Shown here piece after piece: positions 6,237 through 7,983 of a stretch of DNA of 7,983 nucleotides. The notes below the pieces were generated by a model, which saw only the letters and a program-made list of their open reading frames with translations, searched no databases and had not been told where the DNA came from. The translations under genes and the position numbers were made by a program. Source of the DNA: an uncultured Rhodobiaceae bacterium (GTDB taxonomy: Bacteria; Pseudomonadota; Alphaproteobacteria; RS24); the NCBI GenBank assembly GCA_913020275.1, contig CAJWBV010000030.1, forward strand, positions 1 to 7,983. The letters are read 5' to 3'. Every line of letters starts with the position of its first letter. The first letter of the stretch is position 1.

Positions 6237-7418
6237 GTGGGCGAGAGATCAATCATAGCACGCTGGCGCGCGCGCGTCGGACTACGTGATGTACTGGCGC
6301 AGATTCTGGTCGCGCTTGTGCTTTTCATGGCCGTTTACTGGTTGGTCAGTAATGTCATTTCGAATTTGGAGCGCCAGAACATCGCTTCGGGCTTCGGTTT
6401 TTTCAACGAACGCGCAGGCTTTGGTATCAACCAGACGCTCATCGACTATAACGAAGATAACAGCTATGGCCGCGTTCTGGCGGTGGGGCTTTTGAACACT
6501 TTGCTCGTGTCGGTGCTGGGTATTGCGGCGTCGTCGTTTCTCGGCTTCTTTATCGGCATCGGGCGGTTGTCGCAAAACTGGCTGATCAGCAAATTGGCCA
6601 TGGTCTATATCGAAATATTCAGAAACGTGCCGCTATTGTTGCAAATCATGTTTTGGTATTTCGGCGTGCTCCGCAATTTGCCCGTGCCTCGGCAGTCATT
6701 CAGTTTGGGCGAGGTTGTATTTTTGAACAATCGTGGTTTCATGTTGCCCGCCATACAAGCCGGTGCGGGGGCAGTGTGGTATTTGCTCGCCGTGATTGTC
6801 GGTGTCGGGGCGTTTTTCTGGTTCAAGCGCCGCGCCCGTCAAATACTGGTGGCGACCGGCAATATAGTGTCGGTCTGGCGCCCGACGGGCACGCTTTTCT
6901 TGCTGGCATTGCTGACGGCCTATCTTATTGCCGGAGTTCCGTTCCAGTTCGATATGCCGGTCTTGCGGGGCTTTAACTTTCGCGGTGGCATCAGTGTTAT
7001 TCCCGAATTTGTTGCGCTGTTGCTGGCGTTGAGCCTGTACACGGCCTCGTTCATTGCCGAGATTGTGAGGGCGGGCATCGAGTCTGTCGACAGGGGCCAG
7101 CGCGAAGCCGCCGCAGCTATGGGGCTTACCGGTTCGCAAGCGCTTAATCTCGTTATCGTACCACAAGCCTTGCGGGTTATTATTCCGCCGCTGACCAGCC
7201 AATATCTGAACCTGACCAAAAACTCTTCTCTTGCGGTGGCCATAGCCTATCCGGATATAGTCTCGGTGTTTGCCGGCACGACGTTGACACAGGTCGGTCA
7301 GGCCGTGGAAATCATTCTGGTAACAATGCTGATCTATCTATCGCTCAGCCTGCTCACTTCGCTCATCATGAATTGGTACAATGCGCGCATTGCGCTGGTG
7401 GGGGGTACGCATGGCTGA
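6237..7418 (+). CDS. aapQ: General L-amino-acid ABC transporter, permease AapQ
   Basis: This 393-residue integral membrane protein is one of two channel subunits of the Aap amino-acid importer. The first membrane segment is at about 18-42, followed by a periplasmic stretch with NERAGFGINQTLIDYNEDNSYGR. The transport core then begins with VGLLNTLLVSVLGI, and more membrane segments lie in the regions of about 80-105, 118-145, 180-200, 220-240, 255-285 and 355-385. The EAA loop that docks the ATPase is REAAAAMGL (289-297), with E290-A-A and G296, running into IVPQALRVIIPPLTSQYLNLTKNSSLA, which is highly typical of AapQ. The start is GTG, with AGGG a few bases upstream. No ATG at this end gives the full first membrane segment. 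It ends 8 nt inside aapM, which points to coupled translation of the two channel subunits. Confidence 0.94.
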   Translation: MGERSIIARWRARVGLRDVLAQILVALVLFMAVYWLVSNVISNLERQNIASGFGFFNERAGFGINQTLIDYNEDNSYGRVLAVGLLNTLLVSVLGIAASSFLGFFIGIGRLSQNWLISKLAMVYIEIFRNVPLLLQIMFWYFGVLRNLPVPRQSFSLGEVVFLNNRGFMLPAIQAGAGAVWYLLAVIVGVGAFFWFKRRARQILVATGNIVSVWRPTGTLFLLALLTAYLIAGVPFQFDMPVLRGFNFRGGISVIPEFVALLLALSLYTASFIAEIVRAGIESVDRGQREAAAAMGLTGSQALNLVIVPQALRVIIPPLTSQYLNLTKNSSLAVAIAYPDIVSVFAGTTLTQVGQAVEIILVTMLIYLSLSLLTSLIMNWYNARIALVGGTHG

Positions 7419-7983
7419 GTGGACACCAAAGCCGCCTCGCCCCGCACCTGCAAGCTCGGTCGGCCTTGCGGCATGGGCACGGCGCAACCTGTTTGCCACG
7501 CCGGGCGATGTTGCGCTTACGGTTTTGGGCTCAATCTTCATTATCTGGCTGGGCAATGTGCTGCTCGACTGGGCGTTTATCAATGCGAGCTTTTCCGGAG
7601 ATGACAGAACCGCCTGCCTGAAGCCCGTGCAGGGGGCGTGCTGGCCGTTTATCGATGCTAAACTGGGACAATTTATCTATGGCCGATACCCGGAAGCGGA
7701 AATTTGGCGGGTGAACCTTGTGTTTTTGTTCGGCTTTGCCGGGCTTGTGCCCATGCTTGTGCCATCGGCACCGCTCAAGTCTTTCAACATTGCATTTTTG
7801 CTCGGGTTCTATCCTGTGTTCACCTTTATCATGCTGACCGGCGGCCTGTTCGGGTTGCCTGCGGTTGAAACAACCGATTGGGGCGGGTTGCTGGTTACGC
7901 TTGTGGTGGCTGTCACTGGCATTGCCGCTTCTTTGCCGCTAGGCATTGTGCTGGCATTGGGGCGGCGGTCGAAATTGCCTGTT
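7411..7983 (+). CDS. aapM: General L-amino-acid ABC transporter, permease AapM, 3' end beyond window
   Basis: The first 191 codons of the second Aap channel subunit are visible, open to the right edge. The N-terminus is Pro-rich and cytoplasmic (WTPKPPRPAPA), followed by WARRNLFATPGD and a first membrane segment at about 34-52. The periplasmic part has the family signature: INASFSGDDRTACL, then GACWPFIDAKLGQFIYGRYP and E-x-WRVNL. C69 and C77 could form a disulfide, which is inference. Further membrane segments lie at about 102-117, 125-145 and 157-182, ending where LPLGIVLALGRRS enters the transport core. The EAA loop is not reached. The ATG overlaps the aapQ stop by 8 nt, and a G-rich run just before it serves as ribosome binding site. 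The ATPase gene aapP would be expected next. Confidence 0.93.
   Translation, partial: MAEWTPKPPRPAPASSVGLAAWARRNLFATPGDVALTVLGSIFIIWLGNVLLDWAFINASFSGDDRTACLKPVQGACWPFIDAKLGQFIYGRYPEAEIWRVNLVFLFGFAGLVPMLVPSAPLKSFNIAFLLGFYPVFTFIMLTGGLFGLPAVETTDWGGLLVTLVVAVTGIAASLPLGIVLALGRRSKLPV

Noticed and set aside
1..7983. Defence system, CRISPR array, mobile element, toxin-antitoxin pair or prophage.
   Set aside because: No repeats, transposase, integrase, nuclease or small gene pair of that kind was seen on either strand. Nearly all sequence is covered by recognisable metabolic, transport or envelope genes.

Overview
This window looks like ordinary chromosomal sequence from an alphaproteobacterium with moderate GC content (judged by eye, not computed). 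The main evidence is a metC gene diverging from an aapJ-aapQ-aapM general L-amino-acid ABC transporter operon. That layout is familiar from rhizobia and their relatives. A small Sel1-repeat exported protein and kappa-GST/HCCA-isomerase-like proteins also fit this group. I could not assign a genus.

Layout. Positions 1-3190 hold four genes, all on the minus strand. In transcription order they are a class I glutamine-amidotransferase-fold gamma-glutamyl hydrolase (peptidase C26, PuuD-like), a patatin-like phospholipase 14 nt downstream, a gap of about 200 nt, and two tandem DsbA-fold (HCCA isomerase / kappa GST-like) paralogues. The second paralogue overlaps the first by one base (TAATG) and runs off the left edge. 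A divergent control region of 88 nt separates this group from a plus-strand gene for an exported Sel1-repeat protein (3279-3875). That gene converges on metC (cystathionine beta-lyase, minus strand, GTG start). From metC a 60-nt divergent region leads to aapJ (periplasmic binding protein), aapQ and aapM (permeases). aapM is cut by the right edge, and the ATPase gene aapP would be expected beyond it.

How the genes work together. AapJ captures L-amino acids in the periplasm, AapQ/AapM form the membrane channel, and the ATPase outside the window would drive import. MetC makes homocysteine from cystathionine in methionine synthesis, so the right half is an amino-acid supply region. The left half combines a gamma-glutamyl hydrolase, a lipid acyl hydrolase and two glutathione-transferase-like proteins. 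A shared task in thiol or lipid turnover is possible but not shown by the sequence.

I found no tRNA, rRNA, CRISPR array, insertion sequence, toxin-antitoxin pair or phage gene. The most notable points are the tandem DsbA-fold pair, with Ser in one and a lone Cys in the other at the catalytic position, and the small operator-like repeats in two control regions. I do not see strong evidence for a new biological system here.
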